Positions 13,866 to 14,628 of a DNA stretch of 14,628 nt are shown here, in pieces. Origin of the DNA: Lutibacter sp. (GTDB lineage Bacteria; Bacteroidota; Bacteroidia; Flavobacteriales; Flavobacteriaceae); the NCBI GenBank assembly GCA_030599055.1, contig JAUVOS010000036.1, positions 1-14,628 of the forward strand, in the 5' to 3' direction. The notes beneath the pieces are model-generated. The model was not told the origin of the DNA. It worked only from the letters and a program-made list of their open reading frames with translations, and ran no database searches. The position numbers and the translations under genes were made by a program. Numbering within the stretch: position 1 is the stretch's first letter; each line of letters opens with the position of its first letter.

Positions 13866-14628
13866 ATGAAACAAACACTTTTAGTGATATTGCTTTTATT
13901 TATATTCAATAGTGCCAACACACAAGAGGTAACAGCACTTGGAGATAGTATAAAAGCAGAAACCACCGAACAAAGCTTTAAGCAAGGTGAATGGTTAAAA
14001 TTTCGTATTCATTACGGGTTTATTAACGCCGGTTATGCCACTTTACAATTAAAACAATCGCAAAAACAAGGAAAATCATTATTCCATGCCGTTGGACATG
14101 GCTGGACAGTCGGTGCAGCAAGCATTTTTATGAAAATTACAGACAACTATGAATCTCATTTCACAAAAGATAAGATAAAACCAATAGCGTTTAAAAGACG
14201 TGTTGACGAAGGCGGTTACATTATTAGACGTGATTTGAATTTTAACCATTCAAAAAATAGGGTAACTATAAATGATTTGGAAGAAAATACCAAAAAAGAC
14301 ATATCTATTGGTGAAGTTCAGGATATGGTTTCTGCTTTCTATCATTTAAGAAATCATGATTTAAGTAAAATAAAAAAAGGCGATGAAATTCAAATTAACT
14401 TATTTTTTGATGATGAGACCTACCCTTTTAGGTTAAAATTTTTAGAAAAAGAAACTATTAATACTGGCTTTGGAAAGGTGAAAACCTGGAAAATAAGACC
14501 CATTGTACAAAAAGGTCGAGTTTTTAGGGAACATGAAAGTTTAACAATATGGATTACTGATGATAAAAATAAAATTCCTATTCGCATAAAAGCATCTCTT
14601 GCAGTAGGTTCCTTAAAAGCAGATCTTC
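13866..14628 (+). CDS. Secreted DUF3108 domain protein, 3' end missing
   Basis: The frame starts at ATG 13866 and stays open to the right edge, giving 254 codons. A signal peptide (residues 1-20, ending NSANTQ) precedes a domain with GEWLKFRIHYGFINAGYATL (39-58), ITDNYESHF, a middle segment VQDMVSAFYHLR, and a late segment KTWKIRPIVQKGR followed by SLTIWITDDKNKIPIRIKAS. This order matches my memory of DUF3108 proteins, which are predicted periplasmic beta-rich proteins of unknown function. As family members are about 260-270 residues, only the last few residues are probably missing. It lies 107 bases downstream of the histidine kinase on the same strand, and no promoter or terminator between them is convincing, so co-transcription is possible. 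Confidence 0.88.
   Translation, partial: MKQTLLVILLLFIFNSANTQEVTALGDSIKAETTEQSFKQGEWLKFRIHYGFINAGYATLQLKQSQKQGKSLFHAVGHGWTVGAASIFMKITDNYESHFTKDKIKPIAFKRRVDEGGYIIRRDLNFNHSKNRVTINDLEENTKKDISIGEVQDMVSAFYHLRNHDLSKIKKGDEIQINLFFDDETYPFRLKFLEKETINTGFGKVKTWKIRPIVQKGRVFREHESLTIWITDDKNKIPIRIKASLAVGSLKADL

Noticed and set aside
13748..13966. Minus-strand ORF of 72 codons at the kinase/DUF3108 junction
   Set aside because: It overlaps the signal peptide of the DUF3108 gene on the other strand and has no family resemblance.

Overview
The window looks like chromosomal DNA of a member of the Bacteroidota, most likely family Flavobacteriaceae. The basis is the low GC content, secretion signals ending in ...Q (WGQ, LQGQ, WSQ, NTQ), promoter matches to the flavobacterial TTG-N17-23-TAnnTTTG pattern, and several proteins that resemble families I know from flavobacteria. 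No rRNA, tRNA, CRISPR array or transposase gene is visible.

Left two thirds (1-9997, all minus strand). From upstream to downstream this is a probable efflux operon: a TetR-type regulator, an overlapping TolC-type outer membrane factor, a membrane-anchored metallo-beta-lactamase-fold hydrolase of the NAPE-PLD-like group, a 20-codon stub of a short-chain dehydrogenase, a lipoprotein membrane fusion protein, and a large RND permease with two extra membrane helices. A patatin-POTRA-Omp85-barrel protein (type Vd autotransporter architecture) follows and runs off the left edge. The tripartite pump (TolC, fusion protein, RND) would export substrates from the periplasm or inner membrane across the outer membrane, and the TetR protein probably represses the set. 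The hydrolase and the dehydrogenase stub interrupt the usual TolC-adaptor-pump order. A heptanucleotide tandem repeat fills the junction between the adaptor and the pump.

Right third. A plus-strand pair encodes a polyprenyl (possibly geranylgeranyl) diphosphate synthase and, with a 4-base ATGA overlap, a small conserved-looking protein of unknown function. It converges with a minus-strand small outer membrane beta-barrel protein. Between the two stop codons lies a 117-bp element with 14-bp terminal inverted repeats and flanking 7-bp direct repeats, which looks like a MITE. Divergent from the barrel gene is an NtrY-like membrane histidine kinase with no response regulator next to it, followed by a secreted DUF3108 protein cut by the right edge.

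The observations most worth a second look are the MITE-like element, the dehydrogenase stub, the heptad repeat in the efflux operon, and two predicted lipid-acting enzymes next to the pump genes. No intergenic stretch exceeds 300 bases; the largest is 196 bases (6781-6976) and holds the dehydrogenase stub.
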